From CAZOEL01 sp964578835 (GTDB lineage: Bacteria; Desulfobacterota; Syntrophobacteria; Syntrophobacterales; Syntrophobacteraceae): 64,000 bases of DNA. How positions within the stretch are numbered: the first letter of the stretch is position 1; the number at the start of each line of letters is the position of its first letter. The notes beneath the pieces were generated by a model. That model had not been told where the DNA came from and did not search any database. It was given only the letters and a program-made list of their open reading frames with translations. Shown here piece by piece: positions 43,128 through 52,066 of this stretch. The position numbers were made by a program, and so were the translations under genes. Location: contig CAZOEL010000008.1 of the NCBI GenBank assembly GCA_964578835.1, positions 1-64,000 of the forward strand. Reading direction: 5' to 3'.

Positions 43128-45335
43128 ATGCCGCTTAAGAGTTTGAAGAGCAAATTGCTGGCAGGAGTATCCTTTCTGGTGATTTGCAGTGGTGTGCTCA
43201 TCTCCCTTCTTGTTACCCACCGCTATAGCCAAAGCCTCTTTGACGCCCTTTCCGGCCAGGCGGAACACCTTGCCAAAGCAGTTTCGCTCCAGGCAACCGA
43301 CATGGTTCTCATAAACGATCTCGTGGCGCTGCAAAAGACGCTGGATCATCAACTGCGCAGCAACCCGTCCCTCTCCTACCTCTTCATCCTCAAAGAGGGA
43401 CAAGTATTGGCTCATACTTTCTCGGGCGGCGTTCCGGTTGATCTGATCGGGGCCAACGAGACGGTGCCGGGCGAGGCAAACCCTCATCTACGGGAGATAG
43501 TTTCAACGGGCGGCGACTACTATCTCGACTTAGCCGTTCCCATCTTCGATGGCAAAGCAGGCGCATTGCGGCTCGGATTTTCCGAGCAACCCTATAGGGA
43601 GCAGATCCAAAGACTTTGGGCGCAGATGGCGCTCTCCACCCTTGGAATCCTTTTTTTAGCTTTGGCGGGCAGTCTGTTTTTCGTGCGACGCATCACGGGA
43701 CCACTGAGCGAACTGGCTGAGGCTGCAGATAAAGTAAATCGCGGTGAATCGGGCATCGAGGTGAGAGTGCGAGGTGAAGATGAAGTGGCGGTTTTAGCAG
43801 GCTCCTTCAACAACATGGTCTCGACTCTCCAAAGGCATACCAGACGTCTTGAAGAACAAACCATCGAGCTCTCTCGCGCTCATCAGCAGACACGCACCTT
43901 TTGCGGAATCGTTCAGGAAATTGGCGCCCTCAAAACTCTCAGGGAGATCGGCTCCTACCTCATCGGGAGGTTTCGCCCCATTGTTATGTGCGGGCAAATG
44001 GCCATACTGCTTTTGAACGAATCTCGAGGCGCCCTTTTCGTCATATTGGAAGATGGCGCAAAAGAATTTAAGGAGCCCAGGTTTATTGAAAGCTTCCAGG
44101 CGACCCTGGATAAACTCGATCAGCGTGAGAAGACCTTCCTTACAGGGAAAAGCGGACTGACGCCATTGCTTGCCTCAGCGGGATTTCCTTCGCCGGCGCG
44201 AATGGCCCTGTTGCCCTTGATCCATGAGAATCAGTTCTTTGGAGGTCTGCTCATAGCCTGCCCGGATCAGTGCCGATGCAATGCCGATGAGGTTGAGGTG
44301 GTGGCGGTGATGCTCGATCAGGCTGCCGGCGTTATCAGGCGCGCGCTGCTGCACGAAGAGGAGATAAGAGAGCTCCAAAGTCGTCTTGAGACAACCGCCG
44401 ATTTTTTCGGCATCGTTGCAAGAGACCGAAAGATGCACGCTCTTTTCGGGCTTATCGAGGATATTGCCCCAACGGATGCCTCCGTTCTCATTCAAGGAGA
44501 GAGCGGCACGGGCAAGGAGCTTATCGCACGAGCTATCCACCAGCAAAGCTTGAGGAAAGAGAAACCTTTTGTCGTTATCGACTGCTCCGCCTATCCGGCC
44601 ACGCTGCTTGAAAGCGAGCTTTTTGGCCATGAGAAAGGGGCTTTCACAGGAGCTATCAGGCAGAAAGCCGGACGATTTGAGCAGGCTAATGGGGGAACTG
44701 TCTTTTTGGACGAGATCGGTGAAATTCCCCTGCCGTCTCAGATAAAGCTTCTCCGCGTGCTGCAGACTCAAAAATTCGAACGAGTGGGGGGGGAGCAGAC
44801 CCTTTCTGTTGATGTTCGCATCATTGCGGCGACAAACAGGAATCTTCTTGATGAGGTAAAAAAAGGCGCATTCCGGGAAGACCTGTACTATCGGCTCAAC
44901 GTCATCCCTCTTCATTTGCCGCCGTTAAGAGAGAGGCGCAATGACATTCCTCTTCTCTCCCGTCATTTTCTCAATCGCTTTTCGGCAAGTCAGGGGAAGA
45001 AAATAGAAGAGTTCAGCCCTGAAGCTATGCGGGTTTTGCTCGACTACGCATGGCCGGGCAACGTTCGCGAGCTTGAAAACAGCATCGAGCACGCCGCCGT
45101 TCTGGCCAAGAGCGGCAGGATTGAACTTGCGCACCTGCCTTCCGTTCTTAACGCTTCCATATCACCAGCTTTGAAGTCGCCAACCATGGCTGAAAACGAA
45201 GTCAAACTGTTGCAAAAGACTATGGAAGAATGCGGATGGAACAAAAAGGAAGCCGCGCGACGCCTTGGCATCAGTCGAAGCACCCTGTATGAAAAGCTCA
45301 AAAAATATCAGGTTACGAGATCAATTGCTCATTAA
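43128..45335 (+). CDS. Membrane-bound one-component sigma-54 activator
   Basis: A 735-residue protein that joins sensing and transcription activation in one chain. A membrane segment (about 8-30), a periplasmic domain (about 31-165), a second membrane segment (about 167-187) and a HAMP linker (about 188-240) are followed by a GAF-like domain (about 265-415), a sigma-54 AAA+ domain (about 425-660) with GESGTGKE at about 457 and GAFTGA at about 504, and a Fis-type DNA-binding helix (ARRLGISRSTLYEKLKK). There is no receiver or kinase domain. It starts 15 bases after the binding-protein gene and should act on the sigma-54 promoter at about 45636. Confidence 0.92.
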   Translation: MPLKSLKSKLLAGVSFLVICSGVLISLLVTHRYSQSLFDALSGQAEHLAKAVSLQATDMVLINDLVALQKTLDHQLRSNPSLSYLFILKEGQVLAHTFSGGVPVDLIGANETVPGEANPHLREIVSTGGDYYLDLAVPIFDGKAGALRLGFSEQPYREQIQRLWAQMALSTLGILFLALAGSLFFVRRITGPLSELAEAADKVNRGESGIEVRVRGEDEVAVLAGSFNNMVSTLQRHTRRLEEQTIELSRAHQQTRTFCGIVQEIGALKTLREIGSYLIGRFRPIVMCGQMAILLLNESRGALFVILEDGAKEFKEPRFIESFQATLDKLDQREKTFLTGKSGLTPLLASAGFPSPARMALLPLIHENQFFGGLLIACPDQCRCNADEVEVVAVMLDQAAGVIRRALLHEEEIRELQSRLETTADFFGIVARDRKMHALFGLIEDIAPTDASVLIQGESGTGKELIARAIHQQSLRKEKPFVVIDCSAYPATLLESELFGHEKGAFTGAIRQKAGRFEQANGGTVFLDEIGEIPLPSQIKLLRVLQTQKFERVGGEQTLSVDVRIIAATNRNLLDEVKKGAFREDLYYRLNVIPLHLPPLRERRNDIPLLSRHFLNRFSASQGKKIEEFSPEAMRVLLDYAWPGNVRELENSIEHAAVLAKSGRIELAHLPSVLNASISPALKSPTMAENEVKLLQKTMEECGWNKKEAARRLGISRSTLYEKLKKYQVTRSIAH

Positions 45336-45529
45336 CTCCGCGCATCCCGCCTTCGAAGTCTTGGAGCGCCGCATCAGCCGAGCATAAAAACGGTTGGTAG
45401 CTTCAAAATCCTTCGTCTTCCCGCTTCTATCGTCAGATTCTCGTGTCCGCTTCGTGTTCGACGAGAAGCGCTGTGTCCGATTGTAAGCCATACGCTAAGC
45501 CTTTGTTTTACCGCATTAAAGTCAAAAAA

Positions 45530-45557
45530 GACACGGATCGTGTCCGACAATAGGACA
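45530..45557. promoter_or_regulatory. Putative upstream activator site, overlapping inverted repeats
   Basis: GACACG-GAT-CGTGTC (45530-45544) is a perfect 6-3-6 inverted repeat, and TGTCC (45541-45545) pairs with GGACA (45553-45557) across seven bases. They lie 80-105 bases upstream of the sigma-54 promoter, the usual distance for an enhancer. Further GTGTCCG copies occur at 45443-45449 and 45473-45479. Confidence 0.55.
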
Positions 45558-45634
45558 TAAGGTATTACGCCCTTTTCTTCCTATCTCTTCTTTTGAAGTC
45601 TGTAGCCCCGCATGCGAAACGGTATTTTGAAAAG

Positions 45635-45650
45635 CGGCATGAAGCTTGCC
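45635..45650 (+). promoter_or_regulatory. Sigma-54 promoter (-24/-12)
   Basis: CGGCATGAAGCTTGCC has GG at 45636-45637 and GC at 45648-45649, exactly 12 bases apart, and matches the consensus TGGCAC-N5-TTGCW at most positions (GGCA and TTGC kept). The expected start of transcription, near 45660, is 55 bases before the receiver gene. A sigma-54 activator is encoded directly upstream. Confidence 0.7.
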
Positions 45651-45715
45651 AGTAAGGTCTTTGGGCGTGGGCGGATAAGCGTACTGATTTACACCCTGAG
45701 CTCAAGGAGCAATGA

Positions 45716-46102
45716 ATGAATATGATCATGGTTGTGGATTCCGATCCCAAAGAGCGGCAGAAGTTGTGCCGGCTCCTTAAGAAAAACAACTATCAGACCA
45801 TGCCAGTAGATTCTCCTGCTGAGCTTTTAAGCCATATCCGGGAAAGCCCCTTCTATGCGGTAATTTTGGACCTGGATAGTCTAACTGTGGATAATCGTTT
45901 CCTTCGCGGCCTGCGCACGGAGAATCCGGATCTCTGTATCCTGGGGGTCTCCTGTCGAACATTTCACCCGGAACTGGAAGAGGCCATGAGGACACACATT
46001 TCCGCCTGCCTTATTAAGCCGGTTGATCCTGATGAGCTCATCTACTGGTTAAAGAGCATCTGCGGCGGAGAACCGAGCTCCAGGGCGTCGCCAAAAGTCT
46101 AA
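45716..46102 (+). CDS. Single-domain receiver protein
   Basis: A 128-residue CheY-like receiver. The acidic pocket D8/D10, the candidate phospho-acceptor D52 (VILDLDSLTV) and the lysine in LIKPVDPDEL are present. It has no output domain. The normal xDxxMP loop is replaced by LDLDSL, so phosphorylation is likely but not certain. It is the first gene after the sigma-54 promoter, 61 bases before the Fe-S subunit gene, an uncommon position. AAGGAG is six bases before ATG 45716. Confidence 0.85.
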   Translation: MNMIMVVDSDPKERQKLCRLLKKNNYQTMPVDSPAELLSHIRESPFYAVILDLDSLTVDNRFLRGLRTENPDLCILGVSCRTFHPELEEAMRTHISACLIKPVDPDELIYWLKSICGGEPSSRASPKV

Positions 46103-46163
46103 AAGGACCGAAGCGTAAGAGTAGGCTTTCCTTAAAAGGTCTAATCAACGGAAGGAAACAAGC

Positions 46164-46916
46164 ATGAGTACAAACCTACCTGTCGAAGATCACTTAATCC
46201 GAATGCAGCGCGATCTCAAACGGGCGGCGGCCAAGAATCCCTCGGAGATCCGATGGACAATGGTGATCGATGTGGCCAAGTGCATAGGATGCCATGCATG
46301 TACGCTTGGCTGTGTGGCGGAAAACAAGCTTCCACCCGGAGTGGTATACCGTCCTGTGATCGAGGAAGAGATAGGACAATACCCGCACGTGCGCAGACGT
46401 TTCCTGCCTCGTCCCTGCATGCACTGTCAGAATCCCCCCTGTGTGAAGGTTTGCCCCGTAACGGCAACCTATAAGAACGAGCAGGGGGTGACGGTAATCG
46501 ACTATAACCGCTGCATCGGCTGCCGTTATTGCCTGGTTGCCTGTCCTTACGCCGCACGAACTTTCGACTATGGCGAGTTTTATACGGCCAGGACCCCGGA
46601 ACTGCCTGGAAAACTTCTAGGACAAAAGTCGGCTGCTCAAGGCTATGAGAGCGCCCCGTCCGCGGAATACGGGAAGAAATGGCCCGCTCGCAATCATGAC
46701 TCGCCGGTCGGGAACGCCAGAAAATGCCATTTTTGTTTGCACCGACTCGCCGTGGGGATGCTCCCCAACTGTGTCACCACCTGCATCGGCAGGGCCACAT
46801 TCTTCGGGGACCGCAACGACCCGGATGCGCTGGTAACGGAGCATCTTGCCTCGCCTCGCATCTACCGCCTGAAGCAGGACCTCGGCACCAAACCGTCCGT
46901 CTACTACCTGCGCTAA
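46164..46916 (+). CDS. Molybdoenzyme electron-transfer subunit with four 4Fe-4S clusters
   Basis: A 250-residue DmsB/TtrB/ArrB-type ferredoxin subunit. Cysteine groups are CIGCHACTLGC, CMHCQNPPCVKVCP, CIGCRYCLVACP and CHFC with a distal CVTTC, giving four 4Fe-4S clusters. It should sit on the outer face of the membrane and pass electrons between the NrfD anchor and the molybdopterin subunit. No Tat signal of its own; it probably rides with the catalytic subunit. GGAAGGAAA precedes ATG 46164. Confidence 0.93.
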   Translation: MSTNLPVEDHLIRMQRDLKRAAAKNPSEIRWTMVIDVAKCIGCHACTLGCVAENKLPPGVVYRPVIEEEIGQYPHVRRRFLPRPCMHCQNPPCVKVCPVTATYKNEQGVTVIDYNRCIGCRYCLVACPYAARTFDYGEFYTARTPELPGKLLGQKSAAQGYESAPSAEYGKKWPARNHDSPVGNARKCHFCLHRLAVGMLPNCVTTCIGRATFFGDRNDPDALVTEHLASPRIYRLKQDLGTKPSVYYLR

Positions 46917-46929
46917 AGGAGAGAATCCC

Positions 46930-48162
46930 ATGAACGGAAAAGGCTACAAAACAGTGACGATCCTGGCTGTACTCGGTCTCATCGTGGGATCATGGGGAAT
47001 GGTCGACCGCTTTGCCAACGGGCACATTTCCATGGGCTTCGGGTCCTATGTCCCTTGGGGGCTCTGGGTGGTTTTTTATCTCCTCTTTGTGGGACTTACG
47101 GCCGGAGCGTTCTTGGTCACCATCATAACGTATGTTTTCGAGGTGAAGCGTTTTAAGAGCATTGGGAGACTTTCAGCCTTTACCGTGCTGATTGCGCTTT
47201 TGTGCGAGCTCACATTCATCACGCTCGATCTCGGCCACATGGGCCGTCTCTACCGCTTCATCCTCACCCCAAGCTTCACATCACTTATGACCTGGTTTGT
47301 CATTTTCACCAACGCCATGCTCGTGATCTACCTCTTGGAATCCTTCTTTCTCCTGCGCGAAGGCCTGGTGCTCTGGTCGCAGGACAAGAAGCGGAAGGGA
47401 GCAGCCATCTACCGCTTGCTTGCGTTCGGCAAAGCGACTTATGGACCGGAGGACCGTCTTCGCGACGAGAGACGGGTCCATACACTCTCCATCATAAGCC
47501 TTCCCGTGGGGTTGCTCTTCTATGGCACAAACGGCGCTTTCTTCGCCATCCTCATGAATCGCCCGATCTGGAACAGCGCCCTCACGCCGCTCCTTTTCAT
47601 CATGGCCGCACTCCTTTCGGGGGGAGCTCTCATAACCTTCCTGATCTATATCTTTCAGCATGACGACGAACTGGTTCGTCCTCTTGGACGCATCATGCTC
47701 TTTCTTTTGACCGGCTATGTTTTCCTTGAAATACTTCAATTCTTTGTCGGCTATCAGACCGCCACGCTCCCCATAGTCACCAGTCTAAACCTCATAGCCT
47801 TCGGTCCTCATTGGTGGACTTTCTGGATTGTTCACGTTCTGGCCGGGAGCATCGTTCCTATCTACCTTCTCCTAAGCCGCTCCGGGGACTCTAAGACTAT
47901 TGCCTGGGCGTGTTTTCTCATAGTGATCACCTTTGCGGCAGTTCGGTTCAATTTTTTAATCCCGGACCTTTCCGTTTACAAGCTCGAGGGACTCGAGACG
48001 ACCTTCTTCCACCATCGTCTCCGGACCGACTACACTCCGAGCCTCGTGGAGTGGCTCGTGAGCATCTGGATCATCTCTTTTGGGATACTCATCTATGTGG
48101 CCGGTATGCGCTGGCTGCCGCTGCTATCTTCCAATAACGAGGGAGGCGAGAGACATGCTTAA
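46930..48162 (+). CDS. NrfD/PsrC-type membrane anchor subunit
   Basis: A 410-residue protein with about ten membrane segments. FGSYVPWGLWVVFYLLFVGLTAGAF and LDLGHMGRLYRFILTPSFTSLMTW are characteristic of NrfD/PsrC quinol-interacting anchors, here of the longer ten-helix kind. A 45-residue polar loop (about 148-175) is inserted between two helices. It should exchange electrons with the quinone pool. Its stop overlaps the start of the catalytic subunit by eight bases. AAAGGAGAG precedes the ATG. Confidence 0.93.
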   Translation: MNGKGYKTVTILAVLGLIVGSWGMVDRFANGHISMGFGSYVPWGLWVVFYLLFVGLTAGAFLVTIITYVFEVKRFKSIGRLSAFTVLIALLCELTFITLDLGHMGRLYRFILTPSFTSLMTWFVIFTNAMLVIYLLESFFLLREGLVLWSQDKKRKGAAIYRLLAFGKATYGPEDRLRDERRVHTLSIISLPVGLLFYGTNGAFFAILMNRPIWNSALTPLLFIMAALLSGGALITFLIYIFQHDDELVRPLGRIMLFLLTGYVFLEILQFFVGYQTATLPIVTSLNLIAFGPHWWTFWIVHVLAGSIVPIYLLLSRSGDSKTIAWACFLIVITFAAVRFNFLIPDLSVYKLEGLETTFFHHRLRTDYTPSLVEWLVSIWIISFGILIYVAGMRWLPLLSSNNEGGERHA

Positions 48163-51100
48163 GGAAAAAACAGACAATATTGCCAAGAGCCCTCTTGAAG
48201 CAGGCGTAAACCGGCGGAGCTTTCTCAAGACATCAGCCATGCTGGGCGGCTCGCTCGCTGCCGCGACTTACCTCTCGAAAATTGCAGAGAGCGCCGAGGG
48301 AAGGCCGGCGTGGACGGAGAGTGCCAGCGTGGGGAGCGCCTATGTCCACAATCTTCCTGAAAATCAAATCCTTTCAGTATGCCAGCAATGCAACACCCAG
48401 TGCGGGACAAAGGTCAAAATCGTTGACGGGATGGTGGCCAAGATCGATGGCAACCCTTACAGCCCTTGGACCCTGACTCCTCATATTCCTTACAGTACGT
48501 CGCTTTTGGAATCGGCCACAGTGGATGGCTCTCTTTGCCCGAAAGGGCAGGCCGGAATCCAGGCGCTCTACGATCCTTACCGTCTTATTAAAGTATTGAA
48601 GCGCGCCGGAAAACGTGGAGAGAATAAGTGGAAAACGATATCTTTCGATGAAGCCATGAAAGAAGTCACGGAAGGCGGTGATCTTTTCGGAGAAGGTCAT
48701 GTGGAAGGCCTTAAAGACATATGCACCCTCCGAGACCCGAAGGTGGCGAAGGAACTGGCGGCGGACGCCGAGCTAGTTGCAGCCAAGAAGATGCCAATCG
48801 AGGAATTCAAGCAAAAGCATGCCGCCAATCTGCATCACTTGATCGATCCCGACCATCCGGATCTGGGGCCAAAAAACAATCAGTTCTGTCTCAACTGGGG
48901 GAGGCTCAAGGCGGGACGAAGCGATCTATTGAAACGCGCTTTCAACAACGCCATGGGCACGGTCAACACTCACGGACACACGACGGTTTGCCAGGGATCG
49001 CTCTACTTTACCTGCAAGGCTATGAGCGATCAGTTCACCGAGGGAAAATTCACGGGCGGAAGCAAGTTCTACTGGCAGGCGGATACGGGAAATGCGGAGT
49101 TCATCCTGTTCGTTGGCGCAAACCCCTATGAGGCCAACTACGGGCCGCCTCTCAGGGTTCAAAAGGTAACGCAGGGAATCGTTGACGGTCGAATGAAGAT
49201 TGCAGTCGCGGACCCGCGCTGCTCGAAAACCGCAGCCCGCGCCTGGAAGTGGCTCCCCGTTCAACCAAACGGGGTTTCGGCTCTCGCCATGGGAATGATT
49301 CATTGGATCATCGAAAACAACCGCTACGATGCCCGCTACCTTGCCAATGCCAACAAAGCTGCGGCGACCGCGGACAACGAGCCCACCTGGACTCAGGCCG
49401 CATGGCTTGTGAAGATATCGGCTGAAGGCAACCCCACCACCTTCCTCAGAGGCTCCGATATCGGCCTTGCGCCGGAGAAGCGCTCCAAAAAGGAGGGGGG
49501 AGAATGGAGCTTTGACCCTTTCATCGTACAAAAGGGTGGGGAATTCGTCCCCTTCGATCCAAACGATGAAAAGAACCCAGTTGAGGGTGATTTGCTGGTC
49601 GATGCGGAGGCAAACAGCGTTCGAGTCAAGAGCGTGCTTCAAGTGTATCGGGAGACGGCCGGAGCAAGGAAGCTTTCCGAGTGGGCCGAGATATCGGGAA
49701 TAAAAGAATCCGACATCATCGAGGTGGCGCAGGAGTTCACAAGCCACGGCAAACGAGCTGTCGCCGACATCCATCGGGGCGTATCCCAGCACACATCGGG
49801 ATTCTACAACGTGCTCGCATGGATGGTGGTAAACGTTTTGATTGGAAACCACGATCATATGGGAGGTCTGTCCAAGGCGACCGGCTATGACATTAGCGGA
49901 GAGAAGGAGGGAAAACCCTTCGATCTCAGCAAACATGACGGTAAGCTCAAAGGATGGGGAGTTTCCATCATCCGGCATGAAACCGTCTATGATAAGACGA
50001 CAATTTTTAACGGCTATCCGGCGAAGAGGGTCTGGTATCCTTTCAGCAGCGACATCTACCAGGAAGTAATCCCGAGCATCGGGGACGCCTATCCTTATCC
50101 TGTCAAGGCGCTCTTTCTGTACATGGGTTCGCCTGTCTACGCTCTTCCGGCGGGACATAAGCTTGTGGAAATCCTTTCAGACCCCAAAAAGCTCCCGCTC
50201 TTCATCGCCTCGGATATCGTGATCGGCGAAACTACCATGTATGCCGATTACATTTTTCCGGACCTTACTTACCTGGAGCGCTGGGAATTTGCCGGCTCTC
50301 ACCCCTCCGTAACGCCCAAAGTGGCCCCTATACGACAGCCCGCAGCAGCGCCGCTCACGGAAACCGTGACGGTTTTTGGCGAGAAAATGCCTCTTTCTCT
50401 GGAAGCTCTCGTGCTGGGGATCGCCGAGAGGTTGAAGCTGCCTGGCTTTGGGGAGAACGCTTTTGGTCCCGGCCTTCATCTTAAGCGCGAAGAAGACATG
50501 TACCTACGCATGGTCGCTAATGCGGCGTTTGGCGACAAGCCGGACGGATCGGACAAAGTCCCGGCGGCGAGTGCGGATGAAATCAAGATCTTCGAGCAGG
50601 CGCGCCGACATCTTCCGCCGACAATCTTCGATGCAAAACGCTGGAAGGCTGCGGCGGGCGATGAACTGTGGCCGTACGTGGTGTATGTCCTCAACCGCGG
50701 AGGACGCTTCCAGGGATATCATCAAGCGTACAAGGACGGACAACTCGTAAACAAGTATGGGAAAATGGTCGGTATTTACATGGATAAGTTTGCAACGACC
50801 AAGCATTCCATGACGGGAAAGCCGTACTTGCCGCACGCAGGCTATGTTGGAGGTCCGAGAGACTGTACAGGGGAAATGATCGAGGATCTCCCCCTTGGGT
50901 TTGATATGACGCTCATCACCTACAAGACCATCGCTCAGACCAAAAGCCGAACCCCCGGCAATTATTGGCTTCAGGCCCTCTATCCCGAAAACCTCATCGA
51001 GATTTCGGAAATGGATGCAAAAAGGCTCGGCCTGACCGATGGAGACAAGGTCAAGGTGGTCTCCGCAACAAATGAGGAAGGCGCATGGAATTTGGGTAAC

Positions 51101-51376
51101 GGGAGACTGAAGCCGATGATAGGGCAGGTGCGCGTTCGTCAGGGAATACGGCCTGGCGTTGTCGCCTTTTCTCACGGACACGGTCACTGGGCCTATGGCG
51201 CAAGCGAGGTCATCATAGACGGAGTGACCATCACGGCCGATGCGCGCAGGGCGAAGGGCGTACACGCCAATGCCGCCATGCGGGTAGACCCGGTTCTGAA
51301 GAACACCGGCCTCGTGGACACAACCGGGGGCAGCGCCGTTTTCTATCAGAGCCAGGTGAAGCTTGTAAAAGTGTGA
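48155..51376 (+). CDS. Tat-exported molybdopterin oxidoreductase, catalytic subunit
   Basis: A 1073-residue CISM-family enzyme. The Tat signal has RRSFLK at 20-25; the Fe-S site is C76-x2-C79-x3-C83 and C128; the molybdenum ligand is most likely C279 in HTTVCQGSLYF, with a histidine four residues before it as in ArrA. Size and layout fit TtrA/ArrA/SrdA relatives. ArrA has a lysine five residues after the ligand, whereas here a tyrosine stands there, so arsenate as substrate is uncertain; tetrathionate, selenate or polysulfide remain possible. ATG 48155 has GGGAGG upstream; the frame continues upstream but overlaps the anchor gene. Last gene of its operon, with a terminator following. Confidence 0.88.
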   Translation: MLKEKTDNIAKSPLEAGVNRRSFLKTSAMLGGSLAAATYLSKIAESAEGRPAWTESASVGSAYVHNLPENQILSVCQQCNTQCGTKVKIVDGMVAKIDGNPYSPWTLTPHIPYSTSLLESATVDGSLCPKGQAGIQALYDPYRLIKVLKRAGKRGENKWKTISFDEAMKEVTEGGDLFGEGHVEGLKDICTLRDPKVAKELAADAELVAAKKMPIEEFKQKHAANLHHLIDPDHPDLGPKNNQFCLNWGRLKAGRSDLLKRAFNNAMGTVNTHGHTTVCQGSLYFTCKAMSDQFTEGKFTGGSKFYWQADTGNAEFILFVGANPYEANYGPPLRVQKVTQGIVDGRMKIAVADPRCSKTAARAWKWLPVQPNGVSALAMGMIHWIIENNRYDARYLANANKAAATADNEPTWTQAAWLVKISAEGNPTTFLRGSDIGLAPEKRSKKEGGEWSFDPFIVQKGGEFVPFDPNDEKNPVEGDLLVDAEANSVRVKSVLQVYRETAGARKLSEWAEISGIKESDIIEVAQEFTSHGKRAVADIHRGVSQHTSGFYNVLAWMVVNVLIGNHDHMGGLSKATGYDISGEKEGKPFDLSKHDGKLKGWGVSIIRHETVYDKTTIFNGYPAKRVWYPFSSDIYQEVIPSIGDAYPYPVKALFLYMGSPVYALPAGHKLVEILSDPKKLPLFIASDIVIGETTMYADYIFPDLTYLERWEFAGSHPSVTPKVAPIRQPAAAPLTETVTVFGEKMPLSLEALVLGIAERLKLPGFGENAFGPGLHLKREEDMYLRMVANAAFGDKPDGSDKVPAASADEIKIFEQARRHLPPTIFDAKRWKAAAGDELWPYVVYVLNRGGRFQGYHQAYKDGQLVNKYGKMVGIYMDKFATTKHSMTGKPYLPHAGYVGGPRDCTGEMIEDLPLGFDMTLITYKTIAQTKSRTPGNYWLQALYPENLIEISEMDAKRLGLTDGDKVKVVSATNEEGAWNLGNGRLKPMIGQVRVRQGIRPGVVAFSHGHGHWAYGASEVIIDGVTITADARRAKGVHANAAMRVDPVLKNTGLVDTTGGSAVFYQSQVKLVKV

Positions 51377-51389
51377 CAAACATGTCGAT

Positions 51390-51426
51390 AAGGGTTGCCA
51401 TCTTCACTTCCCACAGGGCAACCCTT
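51390..51426 (+). terminator. Hairpin terminator after oxidoreductase operon
   Basis: AAGGGTTGCC (51390-51399) pairs perfectly with GGCAACCCTT (51417-51426), a ten-base-pair stem with a 17-base loop, followed by a pyrimidine-rich stretch (CTATTCTTCTCTCC). The T-run is interrupted, so strength is moderate. Confidence 0.65.
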
Positions 51427-51755
51427 CTATTCTTCTCTCCTATAGGGCTAACTCTATGCACACATCTTTCCAGCATTGCCCAAAGCTGATAAAAACCTCC
51501 ACTTTTCTTCTCCTTATGTTCCACATCCGCGGCGCACATGGCTTGAGAGCAGGCTAAGAGCAACCATTGCAATTCTTGCAGCCGAGCGTAATGTGCTTGG
51601 TCACAAGCAAGCGGAGAATGATAGCTCGCCGGGTAGCAGGAGATCAAACACCAATTTCAGTGATTGACAGAGAGTCTTCTTGTGCTATTATTCCAATCAA
51701 TCTGATTATTCAGAAGCAACTGACGATGCTCGATGCATGACAGGAGGCGGAGGCC
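51427..51755. other. Intergenic region before AbrB-like gene
   Basis: About 330 bases, no convincing gene. It carries the promoter at 51664-51691 and the short inverted repeat just after it. Confidence 0.5.
51664..51691 (+). promoter_or_regulatory. Strong sigma-70 promoter of abrB-arsM
   Basis: TTGACA (51664-51669) and TATTAT (51686-51691) are 16 bases apart, close to the ideal sequence, with the first gene starting 64 bases further on. The inverted repeat AATCA-ATC-TGATT (51695-51707) covers the expected transcription start and could be an operator. Confidence 0.6.
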
Positions 51756-52037
51756 ATGCCCAGGAAGAGCAAGAGTGAGCCGTGCTGCGCTCCCGAGACC
51801 ACGGAAAAGGACTGCTGTAAGATCGAGTCGCTTATTACTGTCGACGAAAGAGGACAGATGGTGTTGCCCAAAGAGCTTCGCGACAGGGCGAAGATCCGCG
51901 CGGGAGACAAGCTTGCGCTCATTAGCTGGCAAAAGGACGGAGAAGTGTGCTGCTTCACCCTGATCAAGGCCGACGCCCTTGCGGAACGCGTCAAGGAATT
52001 CCTTGGTCCAGTGATGAGGAGCATGAGTGCGGATTAG
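51756..52037 (+). CDS. AbrB-like HgcAB-associated protein
   Basis: A 93-residue protein. Cysteine-rich N-terminus (EPCCAPETTEKDCCKIE), then a SpoVT/AbrB DNA-binding swapped-hairpin domain (ITVDERGQMVLPKELRDRAKIRAGDKLALI), and a cysteine pair in GEVCCFTL. The form matches the HgcAB-associated protein family found with mercury methylation genes, yet here the next gene is arsM. The cysteines suggest thiol-metal or metalloid sensing. GGAGGCGGAGG precedes the ATG. Confidence 0.85.
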   Translation: MPRKSKSEPCCAPETTEKDCCKIESLITVDERGQMVLPKELRDRAKIRAGDKLALISWQKDGEVCCFTLIKADALAERVKEFLGPVMRSMSAD

Positions 52038-52066
52038 ATCCAAACCTTTCAAAGGAGCAACATAAG

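Larger units (their letters stand above)
45336..45715. other. 380-base regulatory region of the oxidoreductase operon
   Basis: No gene is present. Three copies of GTGTCCG (45443, 45473, 45540), two inverted repeats (45530-45544 and 45541-45557) and a sigma-54-type promoter (45635-45650) are visible, forming the arrangement expected for an enhancer-dependent promoter. Confidence 0.7.

Noticed and set aside
43128..45335. Reading the activator as a hybrid sensor kinase
   Set aside because: No HisKA or HATPase motif; the AAA+ GAFTGA and Fis helix are clear.
48926..50158. 410-codon minus-strand frame inside the molybdoenzyme gene
   Set aside because: Long only because of the codon bias of the real gene on the other strand.
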